Source: Lytechinus pictus | Taxonomy: Eukaryota > Echinodermata > Echinoidea > Temnopleuroida > Toxopneustidae | Length of the DNA stretch: 64,000 bases | Assembly: GCF_037042905.1 (NCBI RefSeq) | Contig: NC_087256.1 | Location: forward strand, 26,803,501 to 26,867,500 | Reading direction: 5' to 3' | In this document: positions 1 through 11,635 of the stretch, piece after piece | Layout of the letters: every line of letters starts with the position of its first letter | Numbering within the stretch: position 1 is the stretch's first letter | Translations under genes and position numbers: made by a program | Notes under the pieces: generated by a model | What the model saw: the letters and a program-made list of their open reading frames with translations, nothing else | Database searches by the model: none | What the model was told of the DNA's origin: nothing

Positions 1-126
1 GTGAGCTTACCTTTTCCGACACGATGGGCTTAACCTGAAAGGTTTGCTTTTTTTGCCATCTCTTAGTCTCAATATCATGTTCATTTTAAAATTTTCTTCA
101 GAGTACTCCCTCTAGGTGCAGCGATC

Positions 127-199
127 GGTCTGTTAGCTCAGTCGGCAGAGCATCGTGCTAATAACGCGAGGGTCATGAGTTCGAGCCTCATATAGACCA
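127..199 (+). tRNA. tRNA-Ile (anticodon AAT)
   Basis: 73 nt including discriminator A, no intron. The acceptor arms GGTCTGT and ATAGACC pair over 7 bp. The anticodon stem TCGTG/CGCGA closes loop CTAATAA, so the anticodon is AAT (read as IAU for isoleucine). The internal Pol III A box (TAGCTCAGTCGG) and B box (GAGTTCGAGCC) are intact, and T-runs follow within about 40 bp as terminators. This is the reference copy for the Ile genes below. Confidence 0.93.
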
Positions 200-308
200 T
201 CAGCTAATTTCCATTTTCCCATTCTTTTTAGGGTTGGAGGTAACATTGGTAGATTGATTGATAAATACTTCACTTCACTTCAAATTTTAAGCAATAATTA
301 GAAATAAA

Positions 309-434
309 GGCGAAATATAAGGCTGTAATAAACCTCCTCGAATAAATGAATAAACGATAATTTACATTAAAGGCGAAATATAAGGCTGTAATAAACCTCC
401 TCGAATAAATGAATAAACGATAATTTACATTAAT
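309..434. repeat. 63-bp tandem duplication in tRNA spacer
   Basis: A 63-bp segment beginning AGGCGAAATATAAGGCTG occurs twice in direct tandem. The matching spacer of the next cluster copy (near 1800-1860) has it once, so this is a recent local duplication. Confidence 0.9.
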
Positions 435-694
435 ACAAAATTTAAAATATGTAAATGTATATCACTTGACAAATAATCCAAGCGCAAAGTGTTTGCTATT
501 ACATACATATATTTTTAATACTGATTAATACTGACTTGAACGTCAATAAATAATTCGAACGCGAAGCGTGAGCTTACATTTTTTCTATAACGATGTGCCT
601 AATTTAAAAGTTTTGCTTTTTTGCCAACTCGCAGTCTCATTATCATGATCATTTTATAATTTTCTTCAGAGTACTCCCTCTAGGTGCAGCGATC

Positions 695-767
695 GGTCTG
701 TTAGCTCAGTCGGCAGAGCATCGTGCTAATAACGCGAGGGTCATGAGTTCGAGCCTCATATAGACCA
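695..767 (+). tRNA. tRNA-Ile (AAT)
   Basis: Same gene body as 127-199, with all stems paired and AAT anticodon. The 5' flank with CTCCCTCTAGGTGCAGCGAT is shared with neighbouring copies. Confidence 0.93.
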
Positions 768-1130
768 TCAGATGCTATTTTTCTTTTTTTTTAGAGGGGG
801 TGAATGTTGGTACTCATCTCCATGAAACAATCTAAGATAAGGAAAAGGGTGTGACGAGACCCCTGGCACCATCGACAAGGACCACTGACAGCATGCAATG
901 CCTGCCACCCATACATGTTCTTTTGAACGATGATCATTATGGGAAAAGTGGGATTGTAAAAGAAAGAGCAATGATGACGAAAGGCCCCATTAATTCCAAA
1001 CACTAAAATTCATATTTCAAAGTTTTATAACCACATTTCCAAAATATTTGGAGTGACGAATATATATGTCGCATGGGTTTTAGGAGATCTCAGTCGATGA
1101 GAACGCTTGAGAAGGAAAAGAAAAACAAAA

Positions 1131-1202
1131 GGGCTTGTCCGGGAATCGAACCCGGGGCCTCTCGCACCCAAAGCGAGAATCATGCCACTAGACAAACAAG
1201 CC
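1131..1202 (-). tRNA. tRNA-Pro (anticodon TGG)
   Basis: 72 nt including discriminator C, no intron. Acceptor GGCTTGT/ACAAGCC, anticodon stem CTCGC/GCGAG with loop TTTGGGT (anticodon TGG, reads CCA/CCN), T stem CCGGG/CCCGG with TTCGATT loop. Position 9 is T rather than the G seen in sister copies. A T-rich Pol III terminator follows on the minus strand (TTTTGTTTTTC). Convergent with the Ile gene at 695. Confidence 0.92.
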
Positions 1203-1617
1203 TCATCTGTTTCCATTTGTCAAACCTCCTCTGCTCTTATTTTCTTCTTGTTTCATTTTATTTGGTAAGTGGGTCAAGAAAAGAAACAACTTCGACTTGA
1301 TAATGTGCAAGTAAGTATAAAAAATATTTATATAAGACAAAGTATATCACTTTAAATATAATCCGAAGGCAAAGTGCTTGCTATATTTTTTACACTGACT
1401 TATACTGACTTGAAAACTGGACATTTCAAGTACCGTTTGAATTCATGAATTAAATAAGTATGTCAATAAATAAGTAATGCAAACACGAAGCGTGAGCTTA
1501 CCTTTTCCGACACGATGGGCTTAACCTGAAAGGTTTGCTTTTTTTGCCATCTCTTAGTCTCAATATCATGTTCATTTTAAAATTTTCTTCAGAGTACTCC
1601 CTCTAGGTGCAGCGATC

Positions 1618-1690
1618 GGTCTGTTAGCTCAGTCGGCAGAGCATCGTGCTAATAACGCGAGGGTCATGAGTTCGAGCCTCATATAGACCA
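1618..1690 (+). tRNA. tRNA-Ile (AAT)
   Basis: Intact copy. It and its flanks duplicate the 127 locus about 1.49 kb downstream. Confidence 0.93.
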
Positions 1691-2121
1691 TCAGCTAATT
1701 TCCATTTTCCCATTCTTTTTAGGGTTGGAGGTAACATTGGTAGATTGATTGATAAATACTTCACTTCACTTCAAATTTTAAACAATAATTAGAAATAAAG
1801 GCGAAATATAAGGCTGTAATAAACCTCCTCGAATAAATGAATAAACGATAATTTACATTAATACAAAATTTAAAATATGTAAATGTATATCACTTGACAA
1901 ATAATCCAAGCGCAAAGTGCTTGCTATTACATACATATATTTTTAATACTGATTAATACTGACTTGAATGTCAATAAATAATTCGAACGCGAAGCGTGAG
2001 CTTACATTTTTTTATAACGATGTGCCTAATTTGAAAGTTTTGCTTTTTTGCCAACTCGCAGTCTCATTATCATGATCATTTTATAATTTTCTTCAGAGTA
2101 CTCCCTCTAGGTGCAGCGATC

Positions 2122-2194
2122 GGTCTGTTAGCTCAGTCGGCAGAGCATCGTGCTAATAACGCGAGGGTCATGAGTTCGAGCCTCATATAGACCA
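2122..2194 (+). tRNA. tRNA-Ile (AAT)
   Basis: Intact copy; duplicate of the 695 locus about 1.43 kb downstream. Confidence 0.93.
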
Positions 2195-2561
2195 TCAGAT
2201 TCTATTTTTTCCTATTTTTAGAGGGGGTGAATGTTGGTACTCATCTCCATGAAACAATCAAAGATAAGGAAAGGGTGTGACGAATCCCCTGGCACCATCG
2301 ACAAGGACCACTGACAGCATGCAATGCCTGACCTGACACCCATACATTTTCTTTTGAACGACGATCATTATGGGAAAAGTAGGATTGTAAAAGAAAGAAC
2401 AATGATGACGAAAGGCCCCATTAATTCCAAACATTAAAATTCATATTTCAAAGTTTTATAACCACATTTCCAAAATATTTGGAGTGACGGATAAATATGT
2501 CGCATGGGTTTTAGGAGATCTCAGTCGATGAGAACGCTTGAGAAGGAAAAGAAAAACAAAA

Positions 2562-2633
2562 GGGCTTGTCCGGGAATCGAACCCGGGGCCTCTCGCACCC
2601 AAAGCGAGAATCATGCCACTAGACCAACAAGCC
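2562..2633 (-). tRNA. tRNA-Pro (TGG)
   Basis: Intact copy with G at position 9 (the usual form), loop TTTGGGT. Counterpart of the 1131 gene. Confidence 0.93.
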
Positions 2634-3000
2634 TCACCTGATTCCGATGCAAACCCAATACTCTGAAGTCGAATTCAATTTTTACACCATTTTGTTGTAG
2701 ATTGACATAAATGTCCATGGCAACACATGACGCTAACCCCCTCCCCCTCCATATGAACATAATAAACTTTAAGGTGACACATAGAATAATGAATTCTGAT
2801 CGCGTTTCGCGTTTGCATTGCCTGCTTAAATGAAAACCATATATATATCACAATAATACAAAATAAAAAAAATGAAATTTACAATTCCAAATGTTGCAAC
2901 CAATCAAAATTTCCTAAATATTTGGAGAGACGAAGAGCCTGCCTATCATGGACAGCTTACTCTTCAGGAGATGAGACAGAGAAGGAAAAATAATGCATAA

Positions 3001-3072
3001 GGGCTTGTCCGGGAATCGAACCCGGGGCCTCTCGCACCCAAAGCGAGAATCATGCCACTAGACCAACAAGCC
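3001..3072 (-). tRNA. tRNA-Pro (TGG)
   Basis: Intact copy, second of a head-to-tail pair on the minus strand with 2562. Confidence 0.93.
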
Positions 3073-3454
3073 TCATCTGGTTCCATTTGTAAAACCTCAT
3101 CTGCTCTTATTTTCTTCTTGTTTCATTTTATTTGGTAAGTGGGTCAAGAAAAGAAACAACTTCGACTTGATAATGTGTAAGTAAGTATAAAAAAATCTTT
3201 ATATAAGACAAAGTATATCACCTTTTTACACTGACTAATACCGACTTGAAAACTGGACATTTCAAGCACCGTTTGAATTCATGAATTAAATAAGTATGTC
3301 AATAAATAAGTAATGCAAACACGAAGCGTGGGCTAACCCTTTTCCTACACGATGGGCTTAACATGAAAGGTTTGCTTTTTTTGCCAAGTCTAAGTCTCAA
3401 TATCATCTTTATTTTATAATTTTCTTCATAGTAATCCCTCATTGAGCAGCAATC

Positions 3455-3527
3455 GGTCTGTTAGCTCAGTCGGCAGAGCATCGTGCTAATAACGCGAGGG
3501 TCATGAGTTCGAGCCTCGTATAGACCA
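3455..3527 (+). tRNA. tRNA-Ile (AAT)
   Basis: Intact. The T stem has a tolerated G.U-type change (CTCGT instead of CTCAT). First gene of higher-order unit 1. Confidence 0.9.
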
Positions 3528-3894
3528 TCACCTGCTCTGTTTTTTTTATTTTTCGAGGGGATGAATGTTGGTACTCTTCTCCTTAAAACAATAAAAGATA
3601 AGGAAAAGGGTGTGGCGAGACCCCTGGCACCATCGACAAGGACCACTGACGCCATGCAATGCCTGCCACCCATACATTTTCTTTTGAACGACGATCATGA
3701 TATGGTATGGGAAAATTGGGATTATAAAATATAGAACAATGATGACGGAAGGCCCCGTTGATTCCAAAAATTGAAATTCATATTTCAAAGTTTTTTAACC
3801 ATATTTCCAAAATATTTGGAGTGACGAATATATATGTCGCATGATTTTTTGGAGATATCAGTCGATTAGACTGAGAAGGAAAAATAATGCGTAG

Positions 3895-3966
3895 GGGCTT
3901 ATCCGGGAATCGAACCCGGGGCCTCTCGCACCCAAAGCGAGAATCATGCCACTAGACCAACAAGCC
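3895..3966 (-). tRNA. tRNA-Pro (TGG)
   Basis: Intact. One acceptor pair is G.U (ATAAGCC on the 3' side). Confidence 0.88.
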
Positions 3967-4341
3967 TCATCTGGTTCCGATGCAAACCCAATACCCTAAA
4001 GTCCAATATAATTTTTCCACCATTTATGTTTTAGATTGACATAAATGTCCATGGCAACTCATGATGCTAACCCCCTCCCCCTCCATATGAATATAAACTT
4101 TGAAGGTTATGGGTTATCACATAGAATAATGAATTTTGATCGCGCTTCGTGTTCGCATCGCCTGCTTAAATGAGAACCATATCTCACTATAATAAAAAAA
4201 AAAATATAAAAAATTGAAGTTCCTTTTCAAGATTTAGCAACCAAATTAAACTTCCAAAATATTTGTAGAGACGAAGAGCCTGCCTATCTTGGACAGTTTA
4301 CTCTTCAGGAGATGAGACAGAGAAGGAAAAGTAATGCATAG

Positions 4342-4413
4342 GGGCTTGTCCGGGAATCGAACCCGGGGCCTCTCGCACCCAAAGCGAGAATCATGCCACT
4401 AGACCAACAAGCC
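4342..4413 (-). tRNA. tRNA-Pro (TGG)
   Basis: Intact copy. Its equivalents in the later units (7706, 10895, 13807) carry an anticodon-stem mismatch that this one lacks. Confidence 0.92.
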
Positions 4414-4766
4414 TCATCTGATTCTATTTGCCAAACCTCCTATCCTCTTATTTTCTTCTTGTTTTATTTTATTTGGTAAGTGGGTAAGGAAAAGAAACAA
4501 CTTCGACTTGATAATATGTAAGTTAGTATAAAATATATTTATATGAACAACATTACCCCCTTTATTTATTTATTTTTTATTCGACAAGATTTCTTTTGGG
4601 TGTGTATACTTTGATATTCAGCATACTTTATAAGCGAAAGACTGATAAATTAATAGAGATATATTACATACATCGAATAAATGTACTGGATGTCTCTTTG
4701 GGTACATTTTATCATTTAATTCACTCCCATCTTTCCATATCAGAGTACCCTCCATGAGCAGCGATC

Positions 4767-4839
4767 GGTCTGTTTACTCAGTCGACAGAGCATCGTGCAA
4801 ATAACGCGAGGGTCATGAGTTCGAGCCTCATATAGACCA
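4767..4839 (+). pseudogene. tRNA-Ile-like, U33 lost
   Basis: Ile body with loop CAAATAA: the near-invariant U33 is A, giving a changed turn before anticodon AAT. Positions 8-10 also change (TTAC for TAGC) and the D loop reads GTCGACA. All stems still largely pair. Probably non-functional; folding alone would not reveal it. Confidence 0.75.
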
Positions 4840-5286
4840 TCAGCTGACTTCCATTTTCCTCTAGCTTCCTGGAGGTAGATTGATTGATACTCCACTTCAC
4901 TTCAAAGTTTAAACAATACAATTACAAATTAAGGCGAAATATTAGGCTGTAATGAACCTCCTGGAAAGGTTCCCTTAAATAAATGTATAAATGATGAATT
5001 ATAGTAATACAAAATTTAAAATGTGTAAATTTATATCACTTTAAAATAATCCGAAGTCAAAGTGCTTGCTATATTTTTTCACTGACTAATACTGACTTGT
5101 AAATTGGACATTTCAAGCACCGTTTGAATTCATGAATTAAATAAGTAATGCAAACACGAAGCGTGAGCTTACCTTTTCCGACACGATGGGCTTAACCTGA
5201 AAGGTTTGCTTTTTGCCAACTCTCAGTCTCAATATCATGTTCATTTTATAATTTTCTTCAGAGAACTCCTTCCATGAGCAGCGAAC

Positions 5287-5359
5287 GGTCTGTTAGCTCA
5301 GTCGGCAGAGCATCGTGCTAATAACGCGAGGGTCATGAGTTCGAGCCTCATATAGACCA
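5287..5359 (+). tRNA. tRNA-Ile (AAT)
   Basis: Intact. The immediate 5' flank reads CAGCGAAC rather than the usual CAGCGATC, shared with 8652, 11563, 14476 and 23569. Confidence 0.93.
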
Positions 5360-5663
5360 TCAGCTGCTATTTTTTCCCTTATTTTTAGAGTGGTGAATGT
5401 TGGTACTGCTATGGATGAAACGATCAAAAGATACGGAACTGGGGGTGACGAGAACCCGGGCACCATCGGCAAGGATGCCGCCTATACATTTTCTTTTTTA
5501 ATGACGATCATGTTTCTTGATAATGGTAGAGGAAAAGTATACATATAATAAAAAGAATGACCATGATGATAGGCTTCAATAATTTCAAACATTGAAATTC
5601 ATATTTCAAAGTTTCATAACCACATTTCAACAAATATTTGGAGTGTCGAATCCTGTATATATA

Positions 5664-5835
5664 CAGGGGCCGCGATACAGTTTTCAAAGTGGGGGGGCTG
5701 AGCCAAAAGTGGGGGGGGGGGCTGACCATGCTAAAAATCACAATCATATGGTCATTTTTAAGTTTTTGTACACGGTTTTGGAAAAAATGGGGGGCTGCAG
5801 CCCCCCCCCCCAGCCCCCCGGTTCCGCGGCCCCTG
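5664..5835. mobile_element. 172-bp hAT-like MITE with exact empty sites nearby
   Basis: Ends CAGGGGCCGCG and CGCGGCCCCTG are inverted repeats; the interior is G-run and C-run rich. The same spacer in units 2 and 3 (near 9018-9030 and 11927-11939) lacks it and reads straight through CCTGTATATATATGTCGC. The insertion sits in the TA run with a short apparent target duplication (ATATA). No coding capacity. The CAGGGG termini suggest hAT; this is inference. Confidence 0.85.
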
Positions 5836-5918
5836 ATATATGTCGCAAGGTTTACTTTTCAAGAGCTCTCAGCCGATGAGAACGCTTGAGACATGCGAGA
5901 AGGAAAAGAAATGCGAAA

Positions 5919-5990
5919 GGGCTTGTCCGGGAATCGAACCAGGGGCCTCTCGCACCCAGAGCGAGAATCATGCCACTAGACCAACAAACC
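5919..5990 (-). pseudogene. tRNA-Pro-like, degenerate
   Basis: TGG anticodon remains, but position 33 is C (loop TCTGGGT) and the T stem has a mismatch (CCTGG against CCCGG). Confidence 0.75.
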
Positions 5991-6338
5991 TCGCTTTATT
6001 CTGATGCAAACGCAGTACTCTGAAGTCAAATTCAATTTTTACACCATTTTTTAGATCAACAAAAATTTCAATGACAACACATTACGCTACCCCCCCCCCA
6101 TTTGAACATAATTATATAAATTTAAGGATACCACTTATTCTGATCGCGTTTCGCGTTCGCATTGCCTGCTTGAATGAGAACCATATCTCACAATAATCAA
6201 AAATTCAAAAAATGAACTTTACATTTCCAAATTTTCCAACAATTCAATTTCCAAAATATTTGGAGAGACGAGAAGCTTGTCTGTCTTGAAAAGTTTCTTC
6301 TTCAGAATATTGGGCAGAGAAGGAAAAGTAATGCAAGA

Positions 6339-6410
6339 GGGCTTGTCCGGGAATCGAACCCGGGCCCCCTCGCAACGAAAGCGAGAATCATGCCACTAGA
6401 CCAACAAGCC
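6339..6410 (-). tRNA. Pro-bodied tRNA with Arg anticodon TCG
   Basis: The body is that of the neighbouring tRNA-Pro: acceptor GGCTTGT/ACAAGCC, D arm, T arm and discriminator C. The anticodon loop is TTTCGTT in place of TTTGGGT, so the anticodon is TCG (Arg, CGA). All stems pair fully. The variable loop differs (GGGGC for AGGCC). U37 is unusual, since position 37 is nearly always a purine, so function is uncertain. The TCG anticodon is direct; isotype conflict is inference from the body. Confidence 0.75.
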
Positions 6411-6824
6411 TCACCTGATTCTTTTTGCCAAAACTCCTCTGCTTTTTTTTCTTCTTGTTTAATTTTTATTGGTAAGTGGGTCAAGAAAAGAAACAACTTC
6501 GACTTGATAATGTGTAAGTTAGTAAAAAACATATTTATATAAGACAAAGTATATCACTTTAAAAATAATCCGGAGGCAAAGTGCTTGTTATATTTTTTTA
6601 CACTGATTAGCTGACTTGAAAACTGGACATTTCAAGCACCGTATGAATTCATGAATTAAAGAAGTATGTCAATAAATAAATTATGCAAACACGAAGCGTG
6701 AGCTTACCTTTTCCGACACGATGGGCTTAACCTGAAAGGTTTGCTTTTTTGCCAACTCTCAATCTCAATATCATGTTCATTTTATATAATTTTCTTCAGA
6801 GTAATCTCTCTATGAGCAGCGATC

Positions 6825-6897
6825 GGTCTGTTAGCTCAGTCGGCAGAGCATCGTGCTAATAACGCGAGGGTCATGAGTTCGAGCCTCATATAGACCA
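6825..6897 (+). tRNA. tRNA-Ile (AAT)
   Basis: Intact; equivalent of 3455 and first gene of unit 2. Confidence 0.93.
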
Positions 6898-7261
6898 TCA
6901 CCTGCTCTGTTTTCTTTATTTTTCGAGGGGGTGAATGTTGGTACTCATCTCCATAAAACAATAAAAGATAAGGAAAAGGGTGTGACGAGACCCCTGGCAC
7001 CATCGACAAGGACCACTGACGCCATGCAATGCCTGCCACCCATACATTTTCTTTTGAACGACGATCATATGGTATGGGAAAATTGGGATTATAAAATATA
7101 GAACAATGATGACGGAAGGCCCCATTGATTCCAAAAATTGAAATTCATATTTCAAAGTTTTTTAAACACATTTCCAGAATATTTGGAGTGACGAATATAT
7201 ATGTCGCATGATTTTTTGGAGATATCAGTCGATTAGACTGAGAAGGAAAAATAATGCGTAG

Positions 7262-7333
7262 GGGCTTGTCCGGGAATCGAACCCGGGGCCTCTCGCACCC
7301 AAAGCGAGAATCATGCCACTAGACCAACAAGCC
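7262..7333 (-). tRNA. tRNA-Pro (TGG)
   Basis: Intact; equivalent of 3895 with the acceptor pair restored. Confidence 0.93.
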
Positions 7334-7705
7334 TCATCTGGTTCCGATGCAAACCCAATACCCTAAAGTCCAATATATTTTTTCCACCATTTATGTTTTA
7401 GATTGACATAAATGTCCATGGCAACTCATGATGCTAACCCCCTCCCCCTCCATATAAATATAAACTTTGAAGGTTATGGGTTATCACATAGAATAATGAA
7501 TTTTGATCACGCTTCGCGTTCGCATCGCCTGCTTAAATGAGAACCATATCTCACTATAATTAAAAAAATATAAAAAATTGAATTTCCTTTTCCAAATTTA
7601 GCAACCAAATTAAACTTCCAAAATATTTGTAGAGACGAAGAGCCTGCCTATCTTGGACAGTTTACTCTTCAGGAGATGAGACAGAGAAGAAAAAGTAATG
7701 CATAA

Positions 7706-7777
7706 GGGCTTGTCCGGGAATCGAACCCGGGGCCTCTCGCACCCAAAGCGACAATCATGCCACTAGACCAACAAGCC
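7706..7777 (-). tRNA. tRNA-Pro (TGG), anticodon-stem G-G mismatch
   Basis: Stem reads GTCGC/GCGAG, so the outermost anticodon-stem pair is G-G. The rest is canonical. May still function. The same change is in 10895 and 13807, so it spread with the array. Confidence 0.7.
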
Positions 7778-8131
7778 TCATCTGATTCTATTTGCCAAAC
7801 CTCCTCTCCTCTTTTTTTCTTCTTGTTTTATTTTATTTGGTAAGTGGGTAAGGAAAAGAAACAACTTCGACTTGATAATATGTAAGTTAGTATAAAATAT
7901 ATTTATATAAAACAACATTACCCCCTTTATTTATTTATTTTTTATTCGACAAGATTTTTTTTGGGTGTGTATACTTTGATATTCAGCATACTTCATAAGC
8001 GAAAGACTGATAAATTAATAGAGATATATTACATACATCGAATAAATGTACTGGATGTCTCTTTGGGTACATTTTATCATTTAATTCACTCCCATCTTTC
8101 CATATCAGAGTACCCTCTATGAGCAGCGATC

Positions 8132-8204
8132 GGTCTGTTTACTCAGTCGACAGAGCATCGTGCAAATAACGCGAGGGTCATGAGTTCGAGCCTCATATAG
8201 ACCA
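8132..8204 (+). pseudogene. tRNA-Ile-like, U33 lost
   Basis: Same variant as 4767-4839 (loop CAAATAA). The segment holding it is deleted in units 3 and 4. Confidence 0.75.
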
Positions 8205-8651
8205 TCAGCTGACTTCCATTTTCCTCTAGCTTCCTGGAGGTAGATTGGTTGATACTCCACTTCACTTCAAAGTTTAAACAATACAATTACAAATTAAGGC
8301 GAAATATTAGGCTGTAATGAACCTCCTGGAAGGGTTCCCTTAAATAAATGTATAAATGATGAATTATAGTAATACAAAATTTAAAATGTGTAAATTTATA
8401 TCACTTTAAAATAATCCGAAGTCAAAGTGCTTGCTATATTTTTTCACTGACTAATACTGACTTGTAAATTGGACATTTCAAGCACCGTTTGAATTCATGA
8501 ATTAAATAAGTAATGCAAACACGAAGCGTGAGCTTACCTTTTCCGACACGATGGGCTTAACCTGAAAGGTTTGCTTTTTGCCAACTCTCAGTCTCAATAT
8601 CATGTTCATTTTATAATTTTCTTCAGAGAACTCCTTCCATGAGCAGCGAAC

Positions 8652-8724
8652 GGTCTGTTAGCTCAGTCGGCAGAGCATCGTGCTAATAACGCGAGGGTCA
8701 TGAGTTCGAGCCTCATATAGACCA
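8652..8724 (+). tRNA. tRNA-Ile (AAT)
   Basis: Intact; equivalent of 5287. Confidence 0.93.
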
Positions 8725-9106
8725 TCAGCTGCTATTTTTTCCCTTATTTTTAGAGTGGTGAATGTTGGTACTGCTATGCATGAAACGATCAAAAGATACG
8801 GAACTGGGGGTGACGAGAACCCGGGCACCATCGGCAAGGATGCCGCCTATACATTTTCTTTTTTAATGACGATCATGTTTCTTGATAATGGTAGAGGAAA
8901 AGTATACATATAATAAAAAGAATGACCATGACGATAGGCTTCAATAATTTCAAACATTGAAATTCATATTTCAAAGTTTCATAACCACATTTCAAAAAAT
9001 ATTTGGAGTGTCGAATCCTGTATATATATGTCGCAAGGTTTACTTTTCAAGAGCTCTCAGCCGATGAGAACGCTTGAGACATGCGAGAAGGAAAAGAAAT
9101 GCGAAA

Positions 9107-9178
9107 GGGCTTGTCCGGGAATCGAACCAGGGGCCTCTCGCACCCAAAGCGAGAATCATGCCCCTAGACCAACAAGCA
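9107..9178 (-). pseudogene. tRNA-Pro-like, degenerate
   Basis: First base is T instead of G, so the terminal acceptor pair is lost. T stem mismatch as in 5919. The D loop has an extra G (TAGGGG). Anticodon TGG with normal U33. Confidence 0.7.
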
Positions 9179-9526
9179 TCATTTTATTCTGATGCAAACG
9201 CAGTACTCTGAAGTCAAATTCAATGTTTACACCATTTTTTAGATCACCAAAATTTTCAATGACAACACATTACGCTACCCCCCCCCCCCTTGAACATAAT
9301 TATATAAATTTAAGGTTATCACTTATTCTGATCGCGTTTCGCGTTCGCATTGCCTGCTTAAATGAGAACCATATCTCAAAATAATCAAAAATTCAAAAAT
9401 TGAACTTTACATTTCCAAATTTTCCAACAATTCAATTTCCAAAATATTTGGAGAGACGAGAAGCTTGTCTGTCTTGAAAAGTTTCTTCTTCGGAATATTA
9501 GACAGAGAAGGAAAAGTAATGCAAGA

Positions 9527-9598
9527 GGGCTTGTCCGGGAATCGAACCCGGGCCCCCTCGCAACGAAAGCGAGAATCATGCCACTAGACCAACAAGCC
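9527..9598 (-). tRNA. Pro-bodied tRNA with Arg anticodon TCG
   Basis: Same as 6339-6410, carried by unit 2. Confidence 0.75.
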
Positions 9599-10012
9599 TC
9601 ACCTGATTCTTTTTGCCAAAACTCCTCTGCTTTTTTTTCTTCTTGTTTAATTTTTATTGGTAAGTGGGTCAAGAAAAGAAACAACTTCGACTTGATAATG
9701 TGTAAGTTAGTAAAAAACATATTTATATAAGACAAAGTATATCACTTTAAAAATAATCCGGAGGCAAAGTGCTTGCTATATTTTTTTACACTGATTAGCC
9801 GACTTGAAAACTGGACATTTCAAGCACCGTATGAATTCATGAATTAAAGAAGTATGTCAATAAATAAATTATGCAAACACGAAGCGTGAGCTTACCTTTT
9901 CCGACACGATGGGCTTAACCTGAAAGGTTTGCTTTTTTGCCAACTCTCAATCTCAATATCATGTTCATTTTATATAATTTTCTTCAGAGTAATCCCTCTA
10001 TGAGCAGCGATC

Positions 10013-10085
10013 GGTCTGTTAGCTCAGTCGGCAGAGCATCGTGCTAATAACGCGAGGGTCATGAGTTCGAGCCTCATATAGACCA
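10013..10085 (+). tRNA. tRNA-Ile (AAT)
   Basis: Intact; first gene of unit 3. Confidence 0.93.
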
Positions 10086-10452
10086 TCAGCCGCTCTGTTT
10101 TTTTATTTTTCGAGGGGTTGAATGTTGGTACTCATCTCCAGAAAACAATAAAAGATAAGGAAAAGGGTGTGACGAGACCCCTGGCACCATCGACAAGGAC
10201 CACTGACGCCATGCAATGCCTGCCACCCATACATTTTCTTTTGAACGACGATCATGATATGGTATGGAATAATTGGGATTATAAAATATAGAACAATGAT
10301 GACGGAAGGCCCCATTGATTCCAAAAATTGAAATTCATATTTCAAAGTTTTTTTAACCCCATTTCCAAAATATTTGGAGTGACTAATATATATGTCGCAT
10401 GATTTTTTGGAGATATCAGTCGATTAGACTGAGAAGGAAAAATAATGCGTAG

Positions 10453-10524
10453 GGGCTTGTCCGGGAATCGAACCCGGGGCCTCTCGCACCCAAAGCGAGA
10501 ATCATGCCACTAGACCAACAAGCC
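10453..10524 (-). tRNA. tRNA-Pro (TGG)
   Basis: Intact; equivalent of 7262. Confidence 0.93.
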
Positions 10525-10894
10525 TCATCTGGTTCCGATGCAAACCCAATACCCTAAAGTCCAATATAATTTTTCCACCATTTATGTTTTAGATTGACAT
10601 AAATGTCCATGGCAACTCATGATGCTAACCCCCTCCCCCTCCATATAAATATAAACTTTGAAGGTTATGGGTTATCACATAGAATAATGAATTTTGATCA
10701 CGCTTCGCGTTCGCATCGCCTGCTTAAATGAGAACCATATCTCACTATAATAAAAAATATAAAAAATTGAATTTCCTTTTCCAAATTTAGCAACCAAATT
10801 AAACTTCCAAAATATTTGTAGAGACGAAGAGCCTGCCTATCTTGGACAGTTTACTCTTCAGGAGATGAGACAGAGAAGGAAAAGTAATGCATAA

Positions 10895-10966
10895 GGGCTT
10901 GTCCGGGAATCGAACCCGGGGCCTCTCGCACCCAAAGCGACAATCATGCCACTAGACCAACAAGCC
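10895..10966 (-). tRNA. tRNA-Pro (TGG), anticodon-stem G-G mismatch
   Basis: Same mismatch as 7706. Confidence 0.7.
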
Positions 10967-11562
10967 TCATCTGATTCTATTTGCCAAACCTCCTCTCCTC
11001 TTTTTTTCTTCTTGTTTTATTTTATTTGGTAAGTGGGTAAGGAAAAGAAACAACTTCGACTTGATAATATGTAAGTTAGTATAAAATATATTTATATAAA
11101 ACAACATTACCCCCTTTATTTATTTATTTTTTATTCGACAAGATTTTTTTTGGGTGTGTATACTTTGATATTCAGCATACTTCATAAGCGAAAGACTTTA
11201 CAAATTAAGGCGAAATATAAGGCTGTAATGAACCTCCTGGAAAGGTTCCCTTAAATAAATGTATAAATGATGAATTATAGTAAGACAAAATTTAAAATGT
11301 GTAAATTTATATCACTTTAAAATAATCCGAAGTCAAAGTGCTTGCTATATTTTTTCACTGACTAATACTGACTTGTAAATTGGACATTTCAAGCACCGTT
11401 TGAATTCATGAATTAAATAAGTAATGCAAACACGAAGCGTGAGCTTACCTTTTCCGACACGATGGGCTTAACCTGAAAGGTTTGCTTTTTGCCAACTCTC
11501 AGTCTCAATATCATGTTCATTTTATAATTTTCTTCAGAGAACTCCTTCCATGAGCAGCGAAC

Positions 11563-11635
11563 GGTCTGTTAGCTCAGTCGGCAGAGCATCGTGCTAATAA
11601 CGCGAGGGTCATGAATTCGAGCCTCATATAGACCA
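11563..11635 (+). tRNA. tRNA-Ile (AAT), T-stem change
   Basis: As 8652 but with A for the last G of the 5' T-stem strand (ATGAA TTCGAGC), which breaks one T-stem pair and alters the B box. Confidence 0.75.

Larger units (their letters stand above)
3455..6824. repeat. Higher-order tRNA repeat unit 1 (~3.37 kb)
   Basis: Unit measured from one Ile gene to its equivalent in the next unit. Gene order: Ile(+), Pro(-), Pro(-), Ile-like U33A(+), Ile(+), degenerate Pro(-), Pro-body/Arg-anticodon(-). Spacers repeat with the genes, for example the segment with ACACGAAGCGTGAGCTTACC upstream of Ile genes and a GCGTTTCGCG-type motif beside Pro genes. Unit 1 is longer than unit 2 because it alone carries a 172-bp MITE (5664-5835). 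Confidence 0.9.
6825..10012. repeat. Higher-order tRNA repeat unit 2 (~3.19 kb)
   Basis: Same order of seven tRNA-like genes as unit 1, without the 172-bp MITE. Confidence 0.9.
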
